This document shows positions 9,194 to 18,115 of a DNA stretch of 64,000 bases, piece after piece. This DNA is from Boseongicola sp. H5 (GTDB lineage Bacteria > Pseudomonadota > Alphaproteobacteria > Rhodobacterales > Rhodobacteraceae). Below the pieces are notes generated by a model. That model made no database searches and had not been told where the DNA came from. It was given only the letters and a program-made list of their open reading frames with translations. The DNA lies in contig JACNMN010000006.1 of NCBI GenBank assembly GCA_020622165.1, positions 217,407 through 281,406 on the forward strand, written 5' to 3'. A program made the translations under genes and the position numbers. Every line of letters begins with the position of its first letter. Positions within the stretch are counted from its first letter, which is position 1.

Positions 9194-9970
9194 TCAGCGC
9201 CCTTCGAAGCGGGCCGGCCGTTTTTCGAGAAAGGCCATGACACCCTCCTTGAAGTCACGGGTGCGGCCACAATCGCCCTGAAGTTTGCCTTCAAGCTTCA
9301 GTTGCTCGGCCATGGAATTGCCAAAGCTGGCCTGCAGGGCCTCTTTCACCTTGGCATAGGCGGCGGTGGGGCCTTTTGCCAGATGCGCGGCCCGGCCGCG
9401 CCAATGCTCGGAGAACTCCGCGTCCGGCACCGCTTCCCAGATCATGCCCCAATCCGCGGCCTGCTCGGCGGTGATCTTGTCGGCAAACAGCGCCGCCCCC
9501 ATGGCGCGGGCCATCCCGATCTGGCGCGGCAGCACATAGGTGCCGCCCGCGTCGGGGATCAGGCCGATCCGGCTGAACGCCTGAATGAAGCTGGCGCTGT
9601 GGCAGGCAATGACCACATCCGCGGCGAGGGCCAGATTGGCCCCCGCGCCCGCGGCCGTTCCGTTCACGGCGGAAATCGTGGGAACCGGGCAATCGACGAT
9701 CGCCATCAGCATCGGGATGTATTCGTCGCGCAGTGTCCGTTCGAGATTGATGTCGCCCACATTGGTGCGGTCGCCCAGATCCTGCCCGGAACAGAACGCC
9801 CGGCCCTCCCCCGTCAGCACGACAACCCGCGCCTCGCGCCCCGCATTTCCGACCGCATGCGTGATCTCGGCCCGCATCTGGGTGTTGAGCGCGTTCATCA
9901 CATCGGGACGCCGCAGGGTGACGGTTGCGATATCATCGGCAATGTCGAGGGTGATGGTTTCGTAAATCAT
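9194..9970 (-). CDS. Enoyl-CoA hydratase/isomerase family protein, PaaG-like
   Basis: This is a crotonase-fold enzyme of 258 residues. ATG at 9970 has GGAGACCTCC directly upstream; an in-frame extension to 10006 was not used. The CoA oxyanion-hole segment is AFCSGQDLGDR and the second is NGTAAGAGANLALAADVV. The sequence FSRIGLIPDAGGTYVLPRQIG is very like PaaG, which isomerises the epoxide of ring-1,2-phenylacetyl-CoA to the oxepin, and like other FadB-type hydratases. No other paa gene is in the window, so a general beta-oxidation hydratase remains possible. Confidence 0.82.
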   Translation of the reverse strand: MIYETITLDIADDIATVTLRRPDVMNALNTQMRAEITHAVGNAGREARVVVLTGEGRAFCSGQDLGDRTNVGDINLERTLRDEYIPMLMAIVDCPVPTISAVNGTAAGAGANLALAADVVIACHSASFIQAFSRIGLIPDAGGTYVLPRQIGMARAMGAALFADKITAEQAADWGMIWEAVPDAEFSEHWRGRAAHLAKGPTAAYAKVKEALQASFGNSMAEQLKLEGKLQGDCGRTRDFKEGVMAFLEKRPARFEGR

Positions 9971-10043
9971 GGAGGTCTCCGCTGTCCCTGTTCCGGGGCG
10001 GACCATATCAAACCGATCAGTTCAGGAAAGCGGAAACGCCGCG

Positions 10044-10502
10044 TCAGTCCTTCATTATCTCCGCCAGCCGCGTGGCTTCCGCATCGCTGAGCGCGGCCTC
10101 GCCCGGCGCGGTGGCGTGATTGCGGCGGCGCACATAGCTTGCGGCAAGACCCAGACCGACCAGCAGGATCGCGGGGCCCGCAAGCCACAGGATCAGCGTG
10201 GAGCCGCGGGCGGGCGGGTTGAGCAGCACATATTCGCCGTAGCGATCCACCACGAACTCGATCACCTCTTCATCGGTGTCGCCTTCGACCAGTCGTTCGC
10301 GCACCAGAAGACGCAGATCGCGGGCCAGTTCGGCATTGCTTTCGTCGATGCTTTCATTGCGGCAGACGAGACAACGCAGCCCGGTCGAGATATCCCGGGC
10401 GCGTTCTTCGAGAACCGGATCGTCAAGGATCTCGTCGGGTTGCACCGCCAGGGCGGCACCCGGCAGGATCAGGGTAAGAGATAGGATCAGGGCACGGATC
10501 AT
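10044..10502 (-). CDS. ccmH: Cytochrome c-type biogenesis protein CcmH
   Basis: CcmH (CycL) is a membrane-anchored periplasmic thiol oxidoreductase that keeps the apocytochrome CxxCH cysteines reduced for haem attachment. The 152-residue protein has a signal segment, the catalytic LRCLVCRNESIDESNAELA block (Cys44 and Cys47), the DEEVIEFVVDRYGEYVLLNPP segment and a C-terminal membrane helix (LILWLAGPAILLVGLGLA). Its ATG at 10502 overlaps the ccmF stop by four bases. Together with ccmF it supplies the haem lyase needed by c-type cytochromes such as the WD40-cytochrome in this window. Confidence 0.93.
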   Translation of the reverse strand: MIRALILSLTLILPGAALAVQPDEILDDPVLEERARDISTGLRCLVCRNESIDESNAELARDLRLLVRERLVEGDTDEEVIEFVVDRYGEYVLLNPPARGSTLILWLAGPAILLVGLGLAASYVRRRNHATAPGEAALSDAEATRLAEIMKD

Positions 10503-12484
10503 TCTGCCGGCACCCCGCCCGAGGCCGAGGGAACCCGCGCCTTGGCCGCACCGGCCGCCACGCGATAGCGGCGGTCCGACAGCGACAGGAACCCGCCAAG
10601 CGCCATGATGATGGCACCGCCCCAGATCCAGTTCGCAAAGGGTTTGATATAGGTGCGGACCGCCCATCCGCCGTTATCCTGCGGATCGCCGATGACCACA
10701 TAGACATCGCGGGTGAAGCCGTTGTTGATCCCGGCCTCGGTGGTGGGCATGCCCGCGACCGGGTAGATCCGGCGCTCGGGGTAAAGCAGGTCGAGAACCC
10801 GGCCATGATCGGTGACGGAAATCGTGGCCATTGTCGAGAGATAATTCGGCCCCTCGACCCGGCGCACCTCCACCAGTTCGATTTCATAGGCGCCCACCTG
10901 ATAGGGCTGCCCCTCCTGTGCGACGCGGATATCCTCGATCTGGTAAGTGGTCAGCGCCGCGATCCCGAAGAGCGTGACGCCGAAACCCGCATGGGCGACG
11001 GCCTTGCCCCAGTCGGCGCGCGGCAGACGGGTCAGCCGGCCAAGCCGGTTGCCGATCTCACCTCGCCCGGTGCGCGACCACAGATCGATCGCGGCTCCGG
11101 CAACAAGCCAGACGGACAGGCCGATCGCCAGCGGACCGATGGCCGATGAGCCGGTGAACATCGCATAGCTCAGAAGCGTCGCCGCAACAGCCAGCACGGC
11201 GGCGCCGACAAGCGGTTTCATCGCGCGACCGATCCGCCCCCGTTTCCAGGGCAGCATCGCACCGATCGGCAGGGCCACGGCCAGACCGATGACAAAGGGC
11301 GTGAAGGCCGCGTTGAAGAAGGGCGGGCCGACCGAAAGCGTACGGCCGAAGAACATGTCGGCGATCAGCGGCCAGATCGTCCCGATGAAAACGACGAAAC
11401 AGGAGACCGCAAGCAGCAGGTTGTTCACCACCAGCGCGCTTTCACGGGAGACGGTGGAGAAAACGCCCTTCGCCTCCATGATGCCCGCGCGGAACGCGAA
11501 GAGCAGCAGGGCGCCGCCCATGAAGATCGTCAGGATCGCCAGAATATAGACCCCCCGCTCCGGATCGTTCGCGAAGGCATGGACCGAGGTCAGGACGCCC
11601 GAGCGGACGATGAACGTGCCGATCAGGGAGAAGCCGAAGGCCAGGATCGCAAGCAGGATCGTCCAGCTTTTCAGCGCCTCGCGTTTTTCCACGACGATGG
11701 CGGAGTGCAGGAGTGCCGCCGAGATCAGCCAGGGCATGAAGCTGGCATTTTCCACCGGGTCCCAGAACCAGAAGCCGCCCCAGCCAAGCTCGTAATAGGC
11801 CCACCAGGAGCCAAGCCCGATGCCGATGGTCAGGAATACCCAGGCCGCCAGCGTCCAGGGACGGACCCACCGGCCCCATGCCGCATCGACCCGGCCCTCG
11901 ATCAGCGCGGCAACGGCGAAGGAGAAGGCCATGGAGAGGCCCACATAGCCGAGATAGAGAAACGGCGGATGGAAGGCCAGACCGGGATCCTGCAACAGCG
12001 GGTTCAGATCCTGGCCGTTGAAGGGCGGGATCTCCATCCGCAGGAACGGGTTGGAGGTGAAGAGGATGAAGGCGAAGAACGCGACCGCCACGGAGGATTG
12101 CACCGCCAGCACACGGGCGCGCAATGTCGGCGGCAGATTGCCCCCGAACCACGCGGCCATGGCGCCGAACAGGGTCAGGATCAGCACCCAAAGAAGCAAC
12201 GAGCCTTCGTGGTTCCCCCAGACCCCGGTGATCTTGTAGATCATCGGTTTCAGCGTGTGGGAGTTGTTGACCACCAGGCTGAGCGAGAAATCCGATGTGA
12301 CGAAAGCATAGGTCAGCGCCCCGAAACTGACGGCGGTCAACGCGAATTGCGCCGTTGCCGCCGGAGAGGCCACGGCCATCCAGCCCGCCTGCCCGCGCGC
12401 GGCGCCGATCATCGGCACGATCATCTGAAAGATCGCGACCATGAAGGCCAGGATCAGGGCGAAATGTCCGAGTTCTACAATCAT
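10499..12484 (-). CDS. ccmF: Haem lyase CcmF/NrfE family
   Basis: CcmF is the large inner-membrane subunit of the system I cytochrome c haem lyase. It has 661 residues and about 15 hydrophobic segments. The haem-handling WWD domain is clear (GWGGFWFWDPVENASFMPW), as are the early conserved TGVWGNHEGSLLLW and the SNPFLR/PPFNGQDLNPLLQDP stretches that are diagnostic for CcmF. The ATG at 12484 has no strong ribosome site, but it begins the canonical N terminus MIVELGHFALIL. ccmE, often upstream, is absent here; 210 bases without a gene precede it. Confidence 0.95.
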   Translation of the reverse strand: MIVELGHFALILAFMVAIFQMIVPMIGAARGQAGWMAVASPAATAQFALTAVSFGALTYAFVTSDFSLSLVVNNSHTLKPMIYKITGVWGNHEGSLLLWVLILTLFGAMAAWFGGNLPPTLRARVLAVQSSVAVAFFAFILFTSNPFLRMEIPPFNGQDLNPLLQDPGLAFHPPFLYLGYVGLSMAFSFAVAALIEGRVDAAWGRWVRPWTLAAWVFLTIGIGLGSWWAYYELGWGGFWFWDPVENASFMPWLISAALLHSAIVVEKREALKSWTILLAILAFGFSLIGTFIVRSGVLTSVHAFANDPERGVYILAILTIFMGGALLLFAFRAGIMEAKGVFSTVSRESALVVNNLLLAVSCFVVFIGTIWPLIADMFFGRTLSVGPPFFNAAFTPFVIGLAVALPIGAMLPWKRGRIGRAMKPLVGAAVLAVAATLLSYAMFTGSSAIGPLAIGLSVWLVAGAAIDLWSRTGRGEIGNRLGRLTRLPRADWGKAVAHAGFGVTLFGIAALTTYQIEDIRVAQEGQPYQVGAYEIELVEVRRVEGPNYLSTMATISVTDHGRVLDLLYPERRIYPVAGMPTTEAGINNGFTRDVYVVIGDPQDNGGWAVRTYIKPFANWIWGGAIIMALGGFLSLSDRRYRVAAGAAKARVPSASGGVPAE

Positions 12485-12694
12485 GTCTCTACCTTAGGCC
12501 TCCGCACGCCGTTGCGCCAATAGATAGTATGTTGAGATCACATAGGATTGTGCATTGATGTCGCGGGGGGCCGAGCCGCGCCACAGGCCACGCTCGCCCT
12601 CACCATGATTTGCTTGGCCGGATTGCGCCAACGCCCCACGGACCGGGGCGAACGGTCGCAGGGCGGCGGCGCCCAAGACACCCGCCCGCCCGGC

Positions 12695-14266
12695 CTACCG
12701 GCCGCGGAACAGCCCGCCCAGCACCCCGCGCACCAGCGCCTGGCCCGATCTCGTGCCAAGCTGGCGGGCAAAGCTCTTGGCGAAGGTGGTCGCGATGCTG
12801 TCGCTTCGGCTGGACCGCCCGCGCGTGCCCGCGCCGGATTTGCCGGTGGATGTGGACCGGCTGACGCGGGTGCCGGAATAGCGGCGCCCGGCCTGAAACT
12901 CCCGCTCCGCGGTGCTCTCGGTCTCCCGCTCCAGAGCTTCGGCCCTTTCCGCCTCCGCCGCCGCCTCTTCCGCGCGCCGGGTCAGCATCTCGAAGGCGCT
13001 GTCGCGGTCGATGGCCGCTTCGTATTTTCCGGCCACAGGCGATGCGCCGACAAGAGCCGCCCTCGTGGCCACGGCGATCGGACCAAGCTGGGACGAAGGA
13101 GGGCGGATCAGCGTCCGCTGCACCACGCCGGGCACGCCCTTGCGTTCCAGCATCGAGGTCACGGCCTCGCCCACACCCACCTCGCGGATCGCATCCTCGG
13201 TGTCGAAATCCGGGTTCTCCCGGTAATTCTCCGCCGCCTGCCGCAACTCCCGCTGATCCTTGGCCGTGAAGGCGCGAAGCGCGTGCTGAACCCGGTTGCC
13301 GAGCTGGCCCAGAATATCCTCGGGCACATCGGCCGGGTTCTGGGTGACGAAATAGACGCCGACGCCCTTGGACCGGATCAGACGGGCCACCTGCTCCACC
13401 TTGTCGATCAGGGCCTTGGGCGCGTCCTCGAACAGCAGATGTGCCTCGTCAAAGAAGAAGACCAGCTTGGGTTTGTCCGGGTCGCCCACCTCGGGCAATG
13501 TCTCGAACAGCTCCGACAACAGCCACAGCAGGAAGGTCGCATAAAGCCGGGGCGCGCCCATCAGCCTGTCGGCGGCCAGAATGTTGATCCGGCCGAACCC
13601 CTCTTCGTCGTGCAGCATCATATCGGAAAGCTCCAGCGCCGGCTCCCCGAACAGGTGGCTGCCGCCCTGCCCTTCCAGCACCAGCAGACGCCGCTGGATC
13701 GCGCCGATCGACGCGGTGGAGACATTGCCGTAGCGCAGGCTCAGCGTCTCGCGGTTCTCGCCGACCCAGACCAGAAGCGCCTGAAGGTCCCTGAGATCCA
13801 GCAGCGGCAGCGATTGCTCGTCGGCCACGCGGAAGGCGATGTTCAGGATCCCTTCCTGCGCCTCGGACAGCTCCAGCAAGCGCGACAGGAGCAGCGGCCC
13901 CATTTCGGAAATCGTGGTGCGCACCGGATGGCCCGCCTCTCCGAACAGGTCCCAGAAGGTCACCGGAAAGGCGCGATAGGCATAATCGGCAAAACCGATT
14001 GTCCCGGCCCGCGACATGAAAGCCTCATGCAGCTTGAAATCGGCCGTGCCGCTGGCGCCAAGTCCGGACAGGTCGCCCTTCACATCGGACAGGAACACCG
14101 GCACACCCCGGGCCGAGAAGCTTTCCGCCAGAATTTGCAGGGTGACCGTCTTGCCCGTGCCCGTGGCACCCGCGATCAGCCCGTGGCGGTTTGCGTATTT
14201 CAAAAGCAGGGTCTGCGGCTCCGCATATGCGTTGCCGCCACCACCGATAAAGATACCATCACTCAT
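12695..14266 (-). CDS. HerA-like ATPase, DUF853 family (YjgR-type)
   Basis: This is a cytoplasmic P-loop ATPase of the HerA/FtsK superfamily, 523 residues. The start at 14266 gives [10 protein letters not shown]; an extension to 14320 was not used. Walker A is [10 protein letters not shown] (residues 32-41), Walker B is [14 protein letters not shown], and an arginine-rich sensor region [26 protein letters not shown] follows. The C-terminal 150 residues are rich in Glu, Arg and Ser and look disordered or coiled. Family members are widespread and poorly characterised; some authors link them to DNA processing. It is separated from ccmF by 210 bases and may be a single-gene unit. Confidence 0.85.
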   Translation of the reverse strand: MSDGIFIGGGGNAYAEPQTLLLKYANRHGLIAGATGTGKTVTLQILAESFSARGVPVFLSDVKGDLSGLGASGTADFKLHEAFMSRAGTIGFADYAYRAFPVTFWDLFGEAGHPVRTTISEMGPLLLSRLLELSEAQEGILNIAFRVADEQSLPLLDLRDLQALLVWVGENRETLSLRYGNVSTASIGAIQRRLLVLEGQGGSHLFGEPALELSDMMLHDEEGFGRINILAADRLMGAPRLYATFLLWLLSELFETLPEVGDPDKPKLVFFFDEAHLLFEDAPKALIDKVEQVARLIRSKGVGVYFVTQNPADVPEDILGQLGNRVQHALRAFTAKDQRELRQAAENYRENPDFDTEDAIREVGVGEAVTSMLERKGVPGVVQRTLIRPPSSQLGPIAVATRAALVGASPVAGKYEAAIDRDSAFEMLTRRAEEAAAEAERAEALERETESTAEREFQAGRRYSGTRVSRSTSTGKSGAGTRGRSSRSDSIATTFAKSFARQLGTRSGQALVRGVLGGLFRGR

Positions 14267-14391
14267 GCGTCTGAACCGTCCCAAAGAATTCCAGTCGCGA
14301 TACCATACATTCTTAACCAATCGGTGCCAGTGTGATCCGCGACGTTGCCCTCACTCCCTTGGGTGGCGTCAACTTCCTCCCTGTCAACTGG

Positions 14392-14423
14392 CCGCGTCCC
14401 TCTTGCTTGGGACGCGGTTTTTT
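14392..14423 (+). terminator. Strong rho-independent terminator without an upstream gene
   Basis: A perfect 9-bp stem CCGCGTCCC/GGGACGCGG (14392-14400, 14409-14417) with an 8-base loop is followed by TTTTTT. It points in the plus direction, but the nearest gene on its left is on the minus strand, so it must end a short plus-strand transcript (a possible small RNA) rather than a known gene. Confidence 0.7.
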
Positions 14424-14494
14424 CCATGCCTGTTGCCTGTGGAAAAAGTGAACGCTTCCCTGTTGACCTGTGGGCTGTGCTGTCATAGCGTCTG

Positions 14495-14570
14495 CGCCAC
14501 AACGTCGGCCAGTCCGACAGGGAGAGAAAAAACGCTGGAAAGGGCTCGTGTCTTCGGGCCCTTTTCGATT
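14495..14570 (+). ncRNA. Candidate small RNA with own promoter and terminator
   Basis: TTGACC at 14461-14466 and TAGCGT about 17 bases downstream (near 14484) look like a sigma-70-type promoter. About 70 bases later the stem AAAGGGC/GCCCTTT closes around a short loop and is followed by TTTTCGATTTT (stem ending near 14563). No start codon with a convincing protein lies between. The unit is therefore a candidate ~70-nt small RNA, or the leader of the IalB-like gene that starts at 14714. No known RNA family was recognised. Confidence 0.35.
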
Positions 14571-14713
14571 TTCCCGCCCCGACGTTCCAGCCCGGTCTGT
14601 GCGCGTCTTGCGCCGTTCCCCGCCAGCGGCGCATTTTGCCCCTGACACCGCCCGTTTCCCATGCTAGCCAGCGTCGCAATAGAGCAGAGCAGACTGCAAA
14701 AGGATACGTGATC

Positions 14714-15385
14714 ATGAAACCCGCATTGCCCGTCATCCCCGCCATTCTGGCCCTTCTTCTGGCCGGCCCGGCGCTGGCCCAGGATACGACGCCCGAAGCG
14801 GCCGGGTCCGAGGCTCCCGAAGCGGCGGCGCAGGATCCGACGGTCGACCCCGAAACCGGCCTGTCGCTCGGAACGCCGGTGCAGGACCCCAACGGCATTG
14901 GCACCACATATGTCGCCGAAACCCATGGCGATTGGGAAATTCGCTGCATCCGCGTGGAAGAGGGCGAGTTCGAACCCTGCCAGATGTATCAACTTCTGTC
15001 CGACGCGGAAGGCAGCCCGGTGGCGGAGTTCAACCTGTTCGACGTGCCCGATCAGGGCGAGGTCGTGGCCGGCATCACCATCGTGACGCCGCTGGACACG
15101 CTGCTGATCCCGCAACTGCGTCTCAGTGTCGATGGCAGTCAGGCGCGACAGTATCCGTTCAGCTTCTGCCAGCCCATTGGCTGCTTCGTCCGGATCGGGC
15201 TCGGAGAGGCGGATATCAACGCCTTTCGCGCGGGCGCCAATGCCACGATCAGCATCGTGCCCCTGCCGGCCCCCGATCAGGTTGTCGATCTGACAGCGTC
15301 GCTGACCGGGTTCACCGCAGGCTATAACGCCCTGACCGAGCGGACAGCGGCCTTCATGGCCACGCAGGAGGGCGCGTCGGAATAG
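14714..15385 (+). CDS. Invasion-associated locus B (IalB) family protein, secreted
   Basis: This 223-residue protein has a signal peptide (LPVIPAILALLLAGPALAQD) followed by an acidic Pro/Ala/Glu linker and an IalB domain. The domain starts at the typical HGDWEIRCIRVEEGEFEPCQMYQ block and contains FCQPIGCFVRIGL, whose cysteines are conserved in the family. The name comes from a Bartonella invasion locus, but in free-living alphaproteobacteria the protein is a periplasmic or surface protein of unknown role. ATG 14714 was chosen over an upstream extension because it begins the signal peptide. A bidirectional terminator follows. Confidence 0.88.
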   Translation: MKPALPVIPAILALLLAGPALAQDTTPEAAGSEAPEAAAQDPTVDPETGLSLGTPVQDPNGIGTTYVAETHGDWEIRCIRVEEGEFEPCQMYQLLSDAEGSPVAEFNLFDVPDQGEVVAGITIVTPLDTLLIPQLRLSVDGSQARQYPFSFCQPIGCFVRIGLGEADINAFRAGANATISIVPLPAPDQVVDLTASLTGFTAGYNALTERTAAFMATQEGASE

Positions 15386-15420
15386 ACATCCGCGCGCGAC
15401 CTGCCTTCCGGTTCACAGGC

Positions 15421-15455
15421 AAACGCCCTGCCCGCTTCGGTCAGGGCGTTTTTCG
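15421..15455. terminator. Bidirectional rho-independent terminator
   Basis: A 10-bp perfect stem AAACGCCCTG/CAGGGCGTTT (15421-15430, 15442-15451) lies between two converging genes. It is followed by TTTTCG on the plus side and preceded by A residues that act as a T-run on the minus side, so it can stop both the IalB and the ketoacyl synthase transcripts. Confidence 0.8.
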
Positions 15456-15478
15456 TTTCGGCCATGTTTGGTTTCGGC

Positions 15479-16690
15479 TCAGGCCACCGCACGCAGCGCC
15501 AGCACCGCATTCAGCCCGCCAAACGCAAACGCATTCGACAGAACCGCGCCAACCTTGGCGTCCCGCGCGACATTCGGCACCACGTCCAGCGCGCATTCCG
15601 GATCGGGCTCCTCATAGCCGATCGTCGGGGCGATGACGCCCTCGCGCAGCGCCATGATACAGGCCAGAAGTTCCACGGCTCCGGTCCCGCCGATCAAATG
15701 GCCATGCATGGATTTGGTGGAGGAGATCATCAGATCGTTGGCGTGATGCCCGAACGCATCGGCCACCGCGGCGCATTCCGTCTTGTCATTCGCGGCCGTG
15801 CCGGTTCCATGGGCATTGATATAGCCGATGTCCTCGGGGTTCAGCCCGGCATCGCGCATGGCGCCCGAAATCGCACGCGCCGCCCCCTGTTTCGACGGCA
15901 TGACGATATCGGCGGCATCCGAGGTCATGGCGAAACCGACCAGCTCGGCAAGGATCTCCGCGCCGCGGGCCCGGGCATGCTCGTATTCCTCGAACACGAA
16001 TACCGCCGCGCCTTCGCCTTGCACCATCCCGTTGCGGGTGGCGGAAAACGGGCGGCACGCGTCCTTGGACATCACGCGCAACCCTTCCCAGGCCTTGACC
16101 CCGCCAAAGGTCAGCATCGCCTCGGACCCGCCGGTCACCATCGCATCGCAAAGCCCGGTGCGGATCATCTGAAACGCCTGCCCCATCGCATGGTTCGACG
16201 ATGCGCAGGCGGTGGCGACCGAAAAGGACGGGCCCTTGAGATTGTATTCCATGCTCACATGGCTGGCGGCCGCATTGTTCATCAGCTTGGGCACAACGAA
16301 CGGATGGACCCGGTTCTTGCCCTCCTCGTAGACGCTGCGGTAATTCTCGTCCCAGGTGTTCACACCGCCACCGGCCGTGCCGAACACGACGCCCGACCGT
16401 GCCGCCAGTTCACCCGCGAAAGTCAGCCCCGACTGCGCCAGCGCCTCCTTCGTGGCGATCAGGGTGAATTGGGTGAACCGGTCGTAAAGCGCGATCTGCT
16501 GGCGGTTGAACAGCGCCTCGGGCTCGTAGCCCTTGACCTGACCGCCGATCTTGACCGACAGGCGGTCCACGTCGCGCAATTCCAGATCGGCGATGCCGCA
16601 GCGTCCTTCGCGCATCGCATCCAGCGTCGTCGCCACATCCTGCCCCAGGGCATTGATGGTGCCTTGCCCGGTGATTACGACCCGTCTCAT
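15479..16690 (-). CDS. Beta-ketoacyl-ACP synthase (FabF/KAS II type)
   Basis: This condensing enzyme elongates acyl-ACP with malonyl-ACP. It is 403 residues. The active-site cysteine lies in VATACASSNHAMG, and the two catalytic histidines in NAHGTGTAANDKTE and HGHLIGGTGAVE; the N terminus RRVVITGQGTINALG is standard. It is the last gene of an lpxD-ACP-KAS operon and its ATG overlaps the ACP stop by four bases. Sitting beside its own ACP and an LpxD paralog suggests a dedicated acyl chain, perhaps for lipid A, rather than bulk fatty acid synthesis; that is inference. Confidence 0.9.
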   Translation of the reverse strand: MRRVVITGQGTINALGQDVATTLDAMREGRCGIADLELRDVDRLSVKIGGQVKGYEPEALFNRQQIALYDRFTQFTLIATKEALAQSGLTFAGELAARSGVVFGTAGGGVNTWDENYRSVYEEGKNRVHPFVVPKLMNNAAASHVSMEYNLKGPSFSVATACASSNHAMGQAFQMIRTGLCDAMVTGGSEAMLTFGGVKAWEGLRVMSKDACRPFSATRNGMVQGEGAAVFVFEEYEHARARGAEILAELVGFAMTSDAADIVMPSKQGAARAISGAMRDAGLNPEDIGYINAHGTGTAANDKTECAAVADAFGHHANDLMISSTKSMHGHLIGGTGAVELLACIMALREGVIAPTIGYEEPDPECALDVVPNVARDAKVGAVLSNAFAFGGLNAVLALRAVA

Positions 16691-16950
16691 TTCTGATCGG
16701 CCACCAGTCCTTCGACGGCTTTCACGATTGCGGCCACGCTTGAGATGTCGAACGCGCTCTGCTCGGGTTCATTGGCGTTGAACGGCACCTGAATATCGAA
16801 GGCCTCTTCTATCGCAAAGATGGATTCCACCAGTCCAAGGCTATCGATGCCCAGATCTTCCAGCGAGTTGTCCATGGCGACATCGCCCGGCTCCAGCACT
16901 GCCTGTTCCGCTATGATCGCAATCACCCTGTCCTGAACGCTGTCGGCCAT
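16687..16950 (-). CDS. Dedicated acyl carrier protein
   Basis: This is an 87-residue acyl carrier protein. The phosphopantetheine-accepting serine lies in LGIDSLGLVE (Ser37), within the standard four-helix fold, and the protein is acidic. The start at 16950 has GAGGG eight bases upstream; the open frame reaches 16977 but with a weak ribosome site. It ends with a longer, variable tail than housekeeping AcpP and shares its operon with a ketoacyl synthase and LpxD. It is thus probably a specialised ACP, functionally comparable to AcpXL of rhizobia though not obviously the same subfamily. Confidence 0.88.
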   Translation of the reverse strand: MADSVQDRVIAIIAEQAVLEPGDVAMDNSLEDLGIDSLGLVESIFAIEEAFDIQVPFNANEPEQSAFDISSVAAIVKAVEGLVADQK

Positions 16951-16984
16951 CTGGTCTGCCCTCGGATCGTTTCTCATCGCTCAC

Positions 16985-18079
16985 TTAGTCATTCTGGCCG
17001 CGGTTGAAAACGGCTTTCTGCAATGCCTCGACGGTCTTCATGACGCGGGGCAGACGGCGCATCGCTTTGTAGATCTCCACCTGCGTATCCATTTTCACGG
17101 CGGGAGAGCCCATAAGCATCCGCCCCGACGGCACATTGGAGAAGATCTTGGTGGCCCCGGCCGCAACCACATCGTCGCCGATGACGATATTGTCCGACAG
17201 CCCGCATTGCCCGCCGAGAACCACCCGGTCGCCGATCACCGTCGATCCGGCGCTGCCGACCTGCCCGCAAATCAGACAGTCCCGCCCGATGCGCACGTTG
17301 TGGCCGATATGGACAAGGTTATCGAGCTTGGTGCCGTCGCCGATTTCCGTGTTGGCGATCGTGCCGCGGTCGATGGCGGTGTTGGCGCCGATCTCCACAT
17401 CGTCGCCCAGAACGACCGAGCCGAGCGAGTGGATGCGCGTCCAGCTTTGCGACGCCGCGGGCGCGGCGGCCTTGCCAAGTGTCTCGCGCGCCCTCTCGAC
17501 CGTCGATTTCTCCGGCGTGACGAAGGAGAATCCGTCGCCCCCGATCACCGCGCCCGGCTGGATGAACACCCGGTCCCCGATCCGCACCCGCGCGCCGATG
17601 CGGACGCCGGCATGGATCACCGCGTCATCGCCGATTGCCGCCTCGGCCCCGATGCTTGCATGTGCGTCGATCCGGGCATTTGCGCCGATCCGCGCGCCGC
17701 GCCCGATCACCACGAAGGGCCCGATGGCCGCACCCGCGCCGATCCGGGCGCTGGCGTCGATCACCGCCGTGGCGTGAACGCCCGCCGCGATCCCGGGCCC
17801 ACGATCCATCGCCGCGGTCAGCCCGGCCAGCGCATAGCGCGGGCGCGGCGCGATGATGGCCGCCTTGAGCCCAAGCGCCTGCCAGTCGCTTCCGGCGCCC
17901 AGAACGGCGGCCCGCGCCGCGCCGTTGGACAGATCGGCCAGGAACTTCTCGGACATGGCCAATGCCAGCTGATCCGGCCCCGCGCGGGCGGGCTCCGCCA
18001 GTCCGGTCACCTCAAGATCGACGGCGCCCAGGGCTTCCGCCCCGAGCGCCGCTGCAATCTGTTCAATCGTATGGCCCAT
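16985..18079 (-). CDS. lpxD: UDP-3-O-(3-hydroxyacyl)glucosamine N-acyltransferase LpxD
   Basis: LpxD adds the second hydroxyacyl chain in lipid A synthesis, taking it from acyl-ACP. The 364-residue protein has the N-terminal uridine-binding domain (residues about 1-100, with [10 protein letters not shown]), then a long run of hexapeptide repeats ([22 protein letters not shown] and so on) forming a left-handed beta helix. The catalytic histidine is in [18 protein letters not shown], and the C-terminal helix ends it. The genes usually next to lpxD (bamA, fabZ, lpxA) are absent; instead an ACP and a ketoacyl synthase follow. A second lpxD elsewhere in the genome would be expected if this is a specialised copy. 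Confidence 0.92.
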   Translation of the reverse strand: MGHTIEQIAAALGAEALGAVDLEVTGLAEPARAGPDQLALAMSEKFLADLSNGAARAAVLGAGSDWQALGLKAAIIAPRPRYALAGLTAAMDRGPGIAAGVHATAVIDASARIGAGAAIGPFVVIGRGARIGANARIDAHASIGAEAAIGDDAVIHAGVRIGARVRIGDRVFIQPGAVIGGDGFSFVTPEKSTVERARETLGKAAAPAASQSWTRIHSLGSVVLGDDVEIGANTAIDRGTIANTEIGDGTKLDNLVHIGHNVRIGRDCLICGQVGSAGSTVIGDRVVLGGQCGLSDNIVIGDDVVAAGATKIFSNVPSGRMLMGSPAVKMDTQVEIYKAMRRLPRVMKTVEALQKAVFNRGQND

Positions 18080-18115
18080 GGCCCGCCGCCTCGCCTAATG
18101 CATGCGGCGAGAGGT

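Larger units (their letters stand above)
14267..14713. other. 447-base gap with two terminator-like hairpins
   Basis: This gap between the divergent HerA-like and IalB-like genes holds no convincing protein gene. It does hold two plus-strand hairpins followed by T-runs (14392-14423 and about 14537-14570), a TTGACC/TAGCGT promoter-like pair, and a TTCCTCCC stretch (about 14373-14380) that could base-pair with ribosome-binding sites. These are consistent with one or two short regulatory RNAs. Confidence 0.5.

Noticed and set aside
7678..9294. A 538-codon open frame on the minus strand opposite livM
   Set aside because: It mirrors a clear permease gene, has low-complexity Arg/Gln/His-rich protein without any domain, and such long antisense frames are expected in GC-rich DNA.
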